A DNA stretch of 24,344 nt from Didymodactylos carnosus. Its lineage: Eukaryota > Rotifera > Eurotatoria > Philodinida > Philodinidae. A program made the translations under genes and the position numbers. The notes beneath the pieces are model-generated. The model was given only the letters and a program-made list of their open reading frames with translations. It was not told the DNA's origin and ran no database searches. Each line of letters starts with the position of its first letter. Position 1 is the first letter of the stretch. The stretch is from the NCBI GenBank assembly GCA_905250885.1, contig CAJNOQ010002440.1, positions 1 to 24,344 of the forward strand, written 5' to 3'. Of this stretch, positions 10,171-22,600 are shown piece by piece.

Positions 10171-11748
10171 ATTTCATCTATATCTAAAATAAATGTTCCA
10201 AAAAAAAAAAATTGTAATAATAAAAATGTATATCTCATTAGGAGCTATTAAAATGTTAACAGAGTCAACATGATTTTCATGCATACCTTTGATAAAACTG
10301 TATAATTAACAAAATGGTGTCGAAAATTTTTACGAAATTAGAAACCAAAAGATTAAATTTATTTAAATGTTTTTTAATGTAAAAATATCTTCTAGTTTTA
10401 TATTATAGTCTAGAAGCGCGTCAGACGATAACTGTACATTGAAAATGACAATATTTCTCATATTTAGTTATTCAAAGTAAATGAATGTGTGGGCCAATTT
10501 ATCACAATGTATAGTACAGTATAGATCTCTATTTTATTATTACGATAATGACTCTTATTATTCATTAGAAAAAGAAGAAAAAAATCATTTTTTTTCTTAT
10601 TTTTTTTTTGTTTTTCTGTATTAATCATAAAACATAACCATACCAGATCATCATCGTTCCATATGATAAACATTGTTATAAATGGGAAGATAAATGACTC
10701 TATCTTCTTACGATGATAGTCGATTATATGAGTTAAATGCGTTTTTATAGGTCAAAACAAAGTTTTTTCTTTTTTTTTTTGTTTTTTATGGTGAAAATGG
10801 GACAAACGCCGTTCGCGTATAATCAAACTCATTATCTACGGTGAGAAGACAAGGAAATGAAATGTGACAATACAACATAGACAGTATACTCATGTTGCCG
10901 ACAACAAGAAGAAACAAATCAGATTATTAAAATTCGATTAGATTAATTAACGAATGAGATTATTAATTATAAAATTTTATTCTGATGAATGAACGATTGT
11001 AGACGGACGAATTGTCTTTTCTCAAGACTATTTTAATTTTCTGTAATATGGTGACAATCTTCTTTTTTTTTATTTTTGAAACGAAATTAGATGATATTTA
11101 AAAATATTACAAACTAAGCATATGTCTTTTCATCAACCATATCTATCACTCTGCTTGTGACACTTGAAAGTTCAACAATTTTTTTATCTTTAATTGTTTC
11201 CATTCCATTGTATTTCTCACCAATATATTGAAAAATATGTTCATTAAAGATTACTTTTGAAGAAGAAAAAAAACAAAGAAGAAAAATAAGAGAAAAATCA
11301 ATCATGTTAATGCATGTAACTATGAAAATTAAAACTTTCTTACTAATTTACTTTACTTACATATGCAAAATCCACTCGTTAAGAAATATCTACACACTTA
11401 ACAGGTCAAAATTGTATGCTAAAGATAACATCACTGCATGAGATAATTCATCGCACAGTTAAAACACTCAGTGTCAATCTTATGCGAAAATGCAGGTCAT
11501 AAAATCATAAATCACAGTATGAATGAATAGTGCACTTCTATTCACTTCTATGTTTCAGTGGCAAGATTATAATGTCTTATCTTTTTTTGGTGTTCATAAG
11601 AACGATTTAAGTCGGTCTTACTATTACAGTTAGTCCCATGTCTATGATATGATAAATTAAACATTCTTTTAATCGTAATCAAATGATTGCACTCGTTTAA
11701 GAATACAAATTTTTTTAGTGTATTATGAACAAAAGAGAAGAAGAATGA

Positions 11749-11774
11749 GTGTGTGTGTGTGTGTGTGTGTGTGT
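11749..11774. repeat. (GT)13 microsatellite
   Basis: A perfect dinucleotide run of thirteen GT units. It generates a spurious His/Thr-repeat ORF on the other strand. Confidence 0.95.
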
Positions 11775-13440
11775 CTATGTATGTACAGAAGAAAATGACA
11801 AAGAGAGAATATGTGTTCAAAGCGGCGCCGTTACAAATTAGCCATACGAATACCTGCATATTAATCTATCGTTAGAGTGAGAGAAGTTAATCACATCACA
11901 CTTAAAATTTCTTGGAATGATTGATCGTCTGTCTAAAAGAGAAAAATCAACAAATAGACGCTTTATGATAACAAAAATTATTTAGAACGATCAAAAAGAG
12001 AAGAAAATTTAGCAACATCTTCAATCTTATGTGATACAATAAACATCATCAACGAGATCTTTTCACGATTCCATTACTGTCATAGTTATGTAGTATATTT
12101 AGAAGAAAGAATATTTGTAGATAATTGAACGATATGAATCTAGAACGGATATGACTACAACAAATGTAGAATAATAAACTATTTTATTCCATTTTAATCC
12201 GATTAATGATAAGAGAAAACTACGTGGAAAAATATAAAAAGAAAATGAATATTTCTCTACAATATGAGCAATAGTGAACATCAGTAGATATGACCTACAT
12301 AAAAATCAACATTAAAATATACTGTTGATTGCAAAACATTTTCATATTGTAGTGCTTTTATGGACATAGAGTTAACTCTAGAAGTTCTGTACTTTAGATT
12401 TTTCTATATCATATCATACAGAGATAAAATTATTGTAAAACTGACGTGTCGCTTGTATATTGTTTCTATAAGAGTTTTTTAAATGATAACAAAAAACACA
12501 TTTTTGTCCTCTTGTCGACTTCTGTCAACTTCTTCTCTGTTTTTTTTTTGTTGTCAACATTGTTTTGACAAGATAATCGTATTAACAACTGTCGAAAAAT
12601 CCATATACATCGATATGTATATCATTTTACACTCATTTAAAACAAATATTTGTTGGAAATTTTCTCGAATATATACGCGACAAGAAAAAACAATCAAATG
12701 AACAAAAACAAACATTATTCATTGTAGTGTGTACTATTACTTCGTGATGTCGGTGTATAAAGATATCATTCGGATACTGAATCTTTCTTTCAAGGATATT
12801 TGTCTATTCTAATCTGTAATATTTAGTATATTCGATACTTCCATATTCTAGAAGAGCGTCACAGCGAGCTGTTCTCAATGACATTATGAGATTTCATATT
12901 GAATTCCTTAAATTAAGTCATAGATAGACTTAGTCACGTTCAAGTCTTTATCAATGGGTATAAAAACTGCTGCTTTTCATTGGAACAAGTTTATCGTATT
13001 CTTATCAATATTATAAAAGAATTCTTCCTTGGTTATTTCATACGGTCATATGTCTGCTAAAAATATTGAAAGCAGCACATTATTCAAGGGAAAAGACAGC
13101 CTGTATATCAAACAAAAGTTATCTAACGTTCTACCTATTATCAATTACCATTACTCACAGCACAAGAATAGATATCGGATAATTTGCAGACGTTTGTAAT
13201 GCAACAAATCAATACTGAAATTGGACAGTTATTGGTACATATGAACTGAGATTACTTCGGTTAAAAACGTAATTTAAGCATACTAGTGTCCAACATTCTA
13301 CGCTTAACAGACGTCAAAAACACACTTACGCGTAGGATAAAATATTTTTTGTGTCTTTGTCTTATTTTTTTTTAATATAACATACAGCTTGAAGAAGACA
13401 GATGATGTATTTATAATTTGAGATCGATTGCCACATTTAA

Positions 13441-13459
13441 CACACACACACACACACAC
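13441..13459. repeat. (CA)9 microsatellite
   Basis: A perfect CA run followed directly by CTCTCTTTC. Confidence 0.95.
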
Positions 13460-13758
13460 TCTCTTTCTGTATCTCTGGTTCTCAGACACATAACATATTC
13501 TTTTTTTTTTATGCAATTCTTTCTAATAATAATAGATATACGTTTAGTTGCGGCACAAGGTTGAGAAGTGAGAGAACAATGCATACACAAGAAATAAAGT
13601 CAGCAAAACAGAAGAAAGGAAAAAAACCGACAAATGATGTCATGTCTTAGACCGATGCACAGAAATGTATGTCTTGCATATTGAGCTTTTGTCTATTCCT
13701 ACCACTAAATAAGATATTTTCTAACAACAACTTAAAGTACTGACGATTTGTAGAGCAG

Positions 13759-13772
13759 GTGTGTGTGTGTGT
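13759..13772. repeat. (GT)7 microsatellite
   Basis: A short perfect GT run. Confidence 0.9.
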
Positions 13773-14310
13773 CCTTATTATGTATAGAAAAATTTTTGGT
13801 TTTCTATAAAACAAGTACTCTAATGACAAATGTTACAGAAATTGAGTGCTAAAGATCTATTTGCTTGTCATAAGAAGTGTCGGTAAAACATAGGAATGGA
13901 ATGTCTATCTGGTTCACAGAAAATTGCTGTAATAACGTTCTATTTATGTCTTCAATATCTTTTGTTCATTTTTCGATAATTATATAGTTGATTCTGTCAT
14001 ACATTTATAAACGTTATGGTAGCATTTTAGTCGACATGCAATTTCTTAAATTTTTATCGACAAAAATTTAAAAATAATTGTTGGTATAACGTTTGACTTT
14101 CCTCTTGTTGTTGTGTAATACACATTTATGGTCGGTTTTCTCTTCACTTCTCTTCTCTATTTTATTAACATCCCTGTTCATAATGAAGAATAAAATGAAA
14201 CAAAAAAGAAAAGAAACGCCCCGGGAATCTATTTCAGTGGATGTAAGACTATAAACTCTATTTGGATAGGATCTAAGATATATATATTGTGATTACATAA
14301 CATAAAGATT

Positions 14311-14336
14311 TCTTTCTCTCTCTCTCTCGCTCTCTC
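14311..14336. repeat. CT-rich polypyrimidine tract
   Basis: A TCTTTCTCTC.. run, almost pure CT with one G interruption at 14329. Confidence 0.9.
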
Positions 14337-17300
14337 CAAAGAAATAAAAATTCAATAGTATACAATTTTTTCTTAACTAACTGTGATTTCAATGACTTAA
14401 ACTTTTACGGTCATACAAGGACACACAACAGTTCAAAAATGAATTATATAACCTGAACTAAAATAGAGATCATTATATGAACAGTTTCTTTATTTTTAAA
14501 ACAAAACTTCCATATATAACGTTAAATAAATGCCTCAATATTAAACAAAAAAGCAAACAAGTGGTAATGAAAATTTTAAATCAACATACTTCGATTACAT
14601 TTTAGTAAAGATTTGTGAAAATAATGTTTGTTGTCCCACAACTATGTTCATAAAATATTTGACATTTAATATTTTGACGTTCAACAACAACGAAAACAAA
14701 AGAAAAAATTTGAAAAACAAACACACTGATCGATGTATACCTCTTTGACGAATCGTGAATATATGATAGTACTTTACAGATTCGATATAGTATAATGACA
14801 GACTATGTTTGTGACTAATGATTATGTTAGGTTGTATATTGGTCAAATAATCCATTTAAAAGGTCAGATAAGTTTGTCTAGATTAGAGTGTGCGATGCGA
14901 GAGGATGGGAAGAGAATTCTTCTTTTTGAAAAAATAAAAAGACAGAGAGCCTATGGTCATGTTCATCAACACAGAGAGATAGGGGTGTACTTCTATTTTC
15001 TCTTTATAGGTTTCATTTTATTATCTGTTTACTTTTCTTTTAGGTATTGTATATATACGAGAACAGAAAGAGAAGAGAAAATTTCTAATATATATAAAAT
15101 TGAATAACTAGGAGTTTCAATGTATCCATACTAGATCCATCTTTTCGGCACGAAACGATTATTAAAGTAAAAGTCAACACATTACACATAGAATTTCTTA
15201 ATTCTCTGAAGTAGAATATAACACATTTTATAACAAATGTGCAATTTTACTCTTTTTAAAAAACGCAAAGAAAAATTAATGATACACCATTATGATATGA
15301 ACCAATAATATCACATAATAAAATAACTAATTTATTTTCATATACCGTATAATCGAATAAAATAACTATACCTTTCTTCTTCTTCTTTTCGTCATATATG
15401 AAAAGAATAAGATGAAACGATGCTCATCACTGAGAGACATTGAACACGCACATCATCATTTCTACTTAACACAATGTGAAAAGACAATGATCCATTATCT
15501 TTAGAGAAAGAGATATGTTTTTCTTGCGGGGCCTAATAGATATATAATCACATATATCGATACTCTTTTCATCAACATTACCCAGAACATGCTTATGTTA
15601 ACTGTTCAGTGGCGATACGAATAACTGGACATATCATAAGTGGGCACATACACATCTATTTATTACATTAGAGAGTTGACTTATCGAGTATTAATGAACG
15701 AACGACTAAATAATCGTCAACTTAGTATAACTATAAGAGAGGAAATTAGATGACATTAGTAAGTTTATAACTGCTTTTATATTTAATGAATAAATTACAA
15801 AAAAAATTCATAAAATCATCGTAAGAGAGACACTTGCTGAATCTGTAGCAGACAAATGTCTTTACAGACAATCTTTTGGCCTCAGATTACTTGTACGATA
15901 CATTACTTCTTTACATTTCTACTATTTTTCACATTATTATGATGATTGTTAATATGTTAAATAGAAAATACGATTCTAATGAAGTTGGTTGATAGTCTGA
16001 TTTCCAATCAAAATCGTATTTATTCATTTCATCACTATTGATTTTATGAGAATTTGTAATCATTAGGGAATACGTGACTAAATTACTTTGGTTATTAAAT
16101 CATTTAAATGTATAAATTTTAATTTTCACACAGTTAACTGTACGTCTACTAATTCATTGGATATAAAACTCCTTACATTTCAAACTTCAATATCTAAGAG
16201 AATGGAATCATCAACCACAACTTTCCACTCTTATTAACATGTATACGTGATACTTAACTGTATGTTTTTGTCTTCTTGCTGATGATAAATTTCAATTAAA
16301 AATACGGAAAATTGAACTCGATATGGTACTAATAGTTTTTTCATCCAGATTTAATCTGTAGCTATGTTCATTGATGAACGAAAATCATCGTGTATAAATA
16401 ATAAAGAAAGAAAGCCGCTTTTTGACAACTAATCGTCGTTGGCAAGTGAGATGTGTGTATGAACGAGAGAAAGTAATTTACGCTATTTAATTCATTGTTT
16501 GAATAGATTTAAGTTCACTCCAGTAAACTTGTCAAAACTACTGAAATTATTGAAAGAGGTGTTTTGTGCATGTACAATGTATGGGATATCAAACAATAAC
16601 AAAATAATAAACCGATTTAGAGACGGAGAGACAAGAAAATATCGTTTAAATTTCATTATTGATGTTTATGTGTTGAATTTTTTTTTTCTTCTTCTCTTTT
16701 GAAAGAGAAAAAATAGAACGAGAGACTTGATGACTGACTGGGCTATATTGAAAGTGAGGAGACTGATTGAACACAGATTGATTACAAATTCTGTTAAATA
16801 TAAAAATATTCGTTATTCATTCAAATAAATATCAAGTGGACGAGAACAGAACGTATCCGATAGGTTTTACATAGAAACACCCTTTAAAGTGTAGTGACTC
16901 ACCAAATTTTGCCATTATTGAGGTTTAAAGAATCGGCAGTCCATAATTGAAAACAGAAAATGACCGACAACAGAAATTGAAGCGTCTAATTAGCATATAC
17001 AGCGATACATATCTTTAGAACAACAAATAACTAATTTGACGGCACGTTTGAGACAATGACCTTTGAATAGAATTACCATGCACTGTATGAATTCGATATA
17101 GAAACGTCTTTTTACCATGTTTTTCACCTGATTTCATCCACTTTATTAGTCAATTATGACCGCGTACTCTTAACTTAGCTATTTATATATATTTATCACA
17201 CACAATAATGAAAAGGTCAATATTCTTCACTAGAAATAGATCTATATGCTAATTAGTGTGAGTGGTCAGCTAGTGATAAATGGAGTATCAAAGCATCACA

Positions 17301-18637
17301 CACATTCACACAACATGATAGCTAACAAAACTAGTCTACCACAAGTTTGTTTTTAATTACAATGTGCACATTGCCAATAATACATTATAAAACTGAGTTT
17401 TAATTCCATCCTTTCTCAAAATTCCTTTTTAAAAAATCTGTAGTATAGTCCTTATGTACAACTCTATGAGACTCAATTTAGTTAGTCAGTTACTGACATA
17501 TCTGGTTAGTATTGTATTGTTTCGAAACTTGATAATGTTATTATAAACATTGATAACAGATCAACTTCATCGTAGCTATTCTACAAACAGATATGATAAA
17601 TGGATATAGTAGACATCCCCAAACGATGAAATTCGTCATAATATAAGTCAACACTTATAAAGAATACATTGCGTTACACATTTACACTACTGTTTATAAA
17701 AATACGATGTATGTGTGCGAACGCCAGTACATCTTTCAATAACGGATAAAGTAATTAATTATCAACAATCACATATAAACAATAAACAATAAATATATGC
17801 TTTCTTAATTTACTAAATCAAATGTTTAAAAATACGTCTTTCATCGAATAAATAAAAACAGACGATGCCTAACTTAGAAATAAATGTTCATATATGATAT
17901 ACGATTCAAAGAAGATGAACTGTGGAAAAAATATTGTTTCCATGAGGCTGCTTATATGGGAAGGAATTCAGTTGACACTATTGTCTGCAGTGAGATAAAA
18001 TTCAGATACGTCTGTTTGTCTTTTCACTGCTGTAACATAAGAAATTGCGCATGATATGTCACTTCTCCGAGGTTCCTAATGTTCAGATACACTTGCAGCG
18101 GAATTAACACATTATAAGGTCTCCATTATTCACGCTGGAGTCTATTTAGCTAAAAGCTTTACCTATTATTCAGTCAGTGTCTATTATCAGGTCAAAAAGA
18201 TATGACCAAAACAGATCCGCGCTAGTTCGTTCAGGAATATTTGACTTTAAGTTTCCAGAAGTTTTCTAGTAGCTGTTTTGTGCTAGTATTTTTTTTATAC
18301 TAATATTATTTCACCAGAGTTTCAAGTAAGAATTTTACATTCATTTCATAACATTTGTGCAGAACATGCATTTATTGCATAGACAAAACTTTATTCAAAA
18401 AATATTAATGACGCATCTCAAAACAAATTTTTTCAGAAACCAGTTCTAAAATAAACATGCTTTGTTCGTATTCTGTTTGTATAATTTCTTTTACATTGTA
18501 AAGAAATAAAAAAATAAATACTAAAAACAAAGACATATAATGAAAGAGTGAGTAATGTATATCTGCTTTCTCGCGTAGAAATATTCGTTTGTTTGTACAT
18601 AAAAGCAGAAAATGCAAACAATGAATAAAGTACATTA

Positions 18638-18789
18638 CAGTGGCGAATCTAGAATTTTTCTTTGGTACGTGCACTCACCATAGAAGCAAATTTTTCAGAG
18701 GCAGTTTTGTCGACAAGAAATAATTTTTTTGCTCCTAACGTACATGCTCCCGCACGTGCCGTACCGTACAATGCCTAGATGCGCCACTG
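18638..18789. mobile_element. hAT-like MITE with 8-bp target-site duplication
   Basis: The left end CAGTGGCGAATCTAG (18638-18652) pairs with the inverted right end CAGTGGCGCATCTAG (18789-18775) with one mismatch in 15. The flanks GTACATTA (18630-18637) and GTAGATTA (18790-18797) are 7 of 8 identical. Ends starting with CAGTGGCG and an 8-bp target duplication are typical of hAT elements. At 152 bp with no coding capacity it is a non-autonomous MITE. A short, less AT-rich stretch with CGTAC and CGCACGTG words sits near its right end. Confidence 0.85.
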
Positions 18790-18811
18790 GTAGATTAGGG
18801 CGTGATACGAC

Positions 18812-19443
18812 ATTTCCGCGCCGACTTTATGGCGCACATTGTTTCCGCGCACAACAGCACAGCGCACGTCACACGCAAAGACGTTTTCGCGCCGAGACAG
18901 TTCTGCGCATGACGCTAGAGCGCTGACACTTACCCGTAAAATGAATTTTTTCTGTTCTCTTCATGTTAAATTAACAATTCTTTCAAACTTTGTGAATAAC
19001 TGTTCTATTCCTCTAGGACCGGATCAGTTACTAAGGATATAACGTGCAAGGTGCTGCAACCGAAACTAAGCACAAATGTTTTTGAAAAACGTGAATTATA
19101 TACCAGTAAAGAAAAAAGCACGATTGAGTAATATTTTCTAGTTCATGGACTGTGAATCATACATTTAAAAGTTAAAGACTGATCTAGCCAATGACAATAT
19201 GGAAACAGAACATCTTTCTTTTACTCATATTGATGAATTTAATTGATCCGATGATATGGGAACAGAATAGTTATTCACAAAGTTTGAAAGAACTGTTAAT
19301 TTAACGTGAAGACAACAGAAATAATTAATTTTGCGCGTAAGTGTCGGCGCTTTAGTGTCATACGCGGAACTGTTTTTGTGCGAAAACGTCTTCGCGCGTG
19401 ACGTGCGCTGTGGTGTTATGCGCCGAAAAGTCGGCGCGGAAAT
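18812..19443. mobile_element. CpG-rich foldback element with arms of about 200-220 bp
   Basis: The left arm 18812-19029 is the diverged reverse complement of the right arm 19241-19443; a loop of about 211 bp separates them. The outer part of each arm is rich in GCGC/CGCG words (TTTCCGCGCCGACTTT is shared exactly), in sharp contrast to the AT-rich surroundings. The inner part is AT-rich and better conserved (CTTTCAAACTTTGTGAATAA is shared exactly). Many differences are CG to TG/CA changes. The left arm also has an extra segment of about 15 bp. Related ORFs occur in both arms because the arms are copies of each other. No transposase is visible and no family is recognised. Confidence 0.75.
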
Positions 19444-19678
19444 ATCGGTCAATTAGATTAGGGTGTATTATAACACTTTCTTACTGAACCAAAAAACTAA
19501 ATTCTTTTTTAAAATAACAAAGAATGGAAAAACTACGCGGTGGGTTAGATGGCGTTTTGATAGAGCCAATGTAGTTAAAATATACTTCTATAAGATTTGT
19601 TTGTTTTAAAGAGTAAATGACAACGGTATTGCATAAGAACAGAAGTCAAAACTTGACCTGATTACTTTTATCTAAAAC
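19444..19678. other. Short intergenic stretch downstream of hexokinase
   Basis: A segment at 19454-19478 is a direct, CpG-decayed copy of 18791-18815 (shared start TAGATTAGGG). The rest is AT-rich and should hold the 3' UTR of the hexokinase gene; no canonical polyadenylation signal was seen near the stop. Confidence 0.5.
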
Positions 19679-22600
19679 TTAATACGTCTTATCAAAAACT
19701 GTTCTTTGAAAATTGATTGGTGTGCCGGGTTCATCGGATTCGCTTTGTTGATTCAGCACGGTTTTTGGACGTGAAGAACGATCAGCAACTGATGCCACTA
19801 AAGCAGCACCTTTTCCACTACCATCGTCAGATAATGCGAGTTTGAACTAGAATAAAAACAAAAGTAAGTGTACAGTAGAGTAACAGTCGTTAATGATGAA
19901 ATCTGAAAGTCGTATTCTATCTCGTCACCTTAGGGTATTATGCGAAATGTAAACGAAATAGATACATAATTATGATGAAAGATTAAATTTTACCTTAATA
20001 TTTTTATTGACAAGTGTTTGCATACATTTCTCCATATTTCGCTTGAAACGTGGATGATATCGATATAACGATCCATCCACCCCTACTGTGACATTCGATC
20101 GATTTATTCGATTTATTAAAACAGCCAAACCTAGAAAAAAAAGATATAGAATCAGCAAAATCGAAACACTTTAGAAGTTCTATTTTGTGAAAACTTCCTA
20201 GGACTTGCCCGTTTTCCGAAGGAAAAAGAAGTTTGAAGTATAAAGTTTATATACGAGGATTTTTTGTGGTTTTCCGAGGGTTTTTTATCAGTAGCTGTAA
20301 ACTTTCGGGATGAAATTGTGATTGACCAAATTTTAATATAAATTTGGTGTTTGCAGCTACTGAGTGGACTGGTAATAGACAGTGTATCTGATGTTTTTAG
20401 ACACAAGTTTTAAAAATTATTATGATACATTATTACTATATTATATATGTTCTATGTTATAATCCAACAGTTCAGTAGGAAGTTTCCACATTTTTGCTTC
20501 GTAGAAGCAACGCTGACAAGCTTTTTTTATTTACCGGCTCCAGCTAATCGAGCGGCGCGTTTTGATACATGTCGACTGATATGTTGTACAATCGCACAAT
20601 CGTCATATGTTGGATTTAGAATACCAATATCTTCTAAAACTCGACGTGTATTACTAAAACCAATTCCTGTAAATAAAATACGTTTCAATTCAAATGAAAT
20701 TTTATTCAAAAGAGAAACCAACAGACCTTCATCTGTCTCGACAGTAGATACAAATTTTGTATAAAAACCGCCTCGAGAAAACAGAGGTGCTTTGTAATCA
20801 GAATAGCCTTCTCGATGACCCAAAAATAACAATTCACGTTGCATCAAATCTAGGATAATCAAACGAACGATTTCGCCCATATACATTCCACTAATCATTT
20901 TTTCAAATCTGAAAAGATAACCTTTGTGAAAGGTTCTGAAAAAGTGAAGAAAACTCACAATTGTTTTCCAGGATTTAGACTTGATAAATCGACTTCTTCA
21001 TCATATTTCGTTCGTATATCATTTAACTTATTATTATCACCAAACGCTCCCCATTCCATGTTAATAATTACCTACGCAAATCATCAAACTTTTATATTCA
21101 ATATCAAATTGAGCGAGAGAAGTCGTTCTTACTTGTTTTGGTTCGTTATAGTCACCATCCCACGTACCGACTTTATCTAATTGTTCCATATAACATGCAT
21201 TCGTCCCGGTACCTATAATGTATAATTTATTATCATCTTTTTATTGTTATCGAAGGAGAGTACTTACCCAAAATTAGGCCAATTGCTGTATGAGGATCTT
21301 TGTACGCACTATTAGATAAAGAACACGTTTAAAGTAATCTATTGAACTGATAGACGGATATCTTACCAAGCCATTAATGTCCCGACTGTATCATTAACAA
21401 GTGCCACACACTGAACATTAATATTCTAAGATGAAGTTAAATAAAAAAGGCATGATAACACCCGGCATGATAAACATGACAGTCAAACATACTTTTTCAT
21501 CCAATGCTTGTTGAAGCATTTTAACAACATCTTCATTAACGACACCAGGACAACTAAAACCTTTCGTCCACGACGTCAAACGAGCTGATGCAAGACCTCA
21601 AAAACAAAAGGCATTTTTTGAATATCGGGCTTGTTATTTTTAAACTGAAAAAAACCCATTACCTTCTTGCTTGCATGGAAATGAGAATGTAAAGCCTGAA
21701 GGAAAAATGCTGTTAGAGTAAGTAAGTTGCTAAGTTCATTAATCATTTTACCTAATGGATAACGGACATTTGATTTAACTAAATTTTCTTTCCTCATAAA
21801 GTCTAACAGACAATCTGCTAAATGACGAAATAACTAGAAAAAGCAAAAAAATTTTTTATTATTGCATAGCATTGCATAGCATATCGATGGTCAATAATAC
21901 TTGAAATCTAAAGGGGAGAACACCTTGCTACATGTTGAATTCACTTTTATTCCAAATATCTAGATTTGTAGAACAGACTGTTCTCGTGCGAATAAGACGT
22001 AACGCAGCTCTGTACGGCTTTTGGTTAGAAAGCTATAAGCATTTTTCTTTTTTCAGTCCTGTACCATCAGCAAGCACACAGTGAATTAGTTTAAAATAAA
22101 CCTCGCTACCGCAAGTACTACCAGAGGAGGGGGAAACTGCTCTACTTGTCAACTTTTCTCCTATCCTGAAATTTTGTGCAAAGGTCAGAAAATGGTAATA
22201 AACGTTCTCCGATTTTAGAAAATTTTACATTCTCCTTAGGTTTTCGTAATGATTCTGGTTACGGTTATGGCGTGGAAGAACCATTTTGTCTTCTGCACTA
22301 TTTATAACTCAGAAACGGTTAGACATTTTTAGCTGAACATCGAATATGTTCATCTTACAACAGAATGTTTTCGGATGCCTCACTTTTACCTTGAAACCTA
22401 CTTGATTATAGTTGAGTTTTGATGCTGAAGAGAAAATACTTTTTAAGAGATCTTCAGTAAACTACAACACTTGCGACTGGCATGGAGTTCAAATGGATAA
22501 GTTAAATTAAAAAAATATAATCAGCAGAAAAACAATAGTCCCAAGAATAATTAAATTCATAATGAGTGATAAGAATCTCTTCACGAACAATATTTTTGTT

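Larger units (their letters stand above)
10171..18637. other. About 8.5 kb without a recognisable gene
   Basis: This is AT-rich sequence upstream of the latrophilin start. Read by eye on both strands, it shows no conserved domain, no exon chain with consistent phases, and no tRNA-like box. It holds simple repeats (listed separately) and short ORFs no longer than chance would give. One minus-strand ORF at 11114-11305 (63 aa) starts with a hydrophobic, signal-like stretch (MIDFSLIFLLCFF) and might be a small secreted peptide, but has no other support. Promoter, 5' UTR exons or enhancers of the latrophilin gene could lie here. Confidence 0.5.

Noticed and set aside
11548-11859. 103-aa minus-strand ORF with THTHTH run
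   Set aside because: It is created by the (GT)13 microsatellite and has no coding support.
13304-13516. Minus-strand ORF with VCVCVC run
   Set aside because: It is created by the (CA)9 microsatellite.
14595-15107. Overlapping ORFs on both strands
   Set aside because: They have low-complexity aromatic/basic composition, no exon chain and no recognisable domain.
10171-18637. tRNA, rRNA or CRISPR-like arrays
   Set aside because: No B-box-like motif in a foldable context, no rRNA core sequence and no regularly spaced repeats were seen.
18729-18926. Arg-rich 65-aa plus-strand ORF
   Set aside because: It spans the junction between the hAT MITE and the CpG-rich foldback arm; the Arg content follows from CG-rich sequence.
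20447-20764. 105-aa plus-strand ORF
   Set aside because: It is antisense to hexokinase exons and introns, which are secure on the minus strand.
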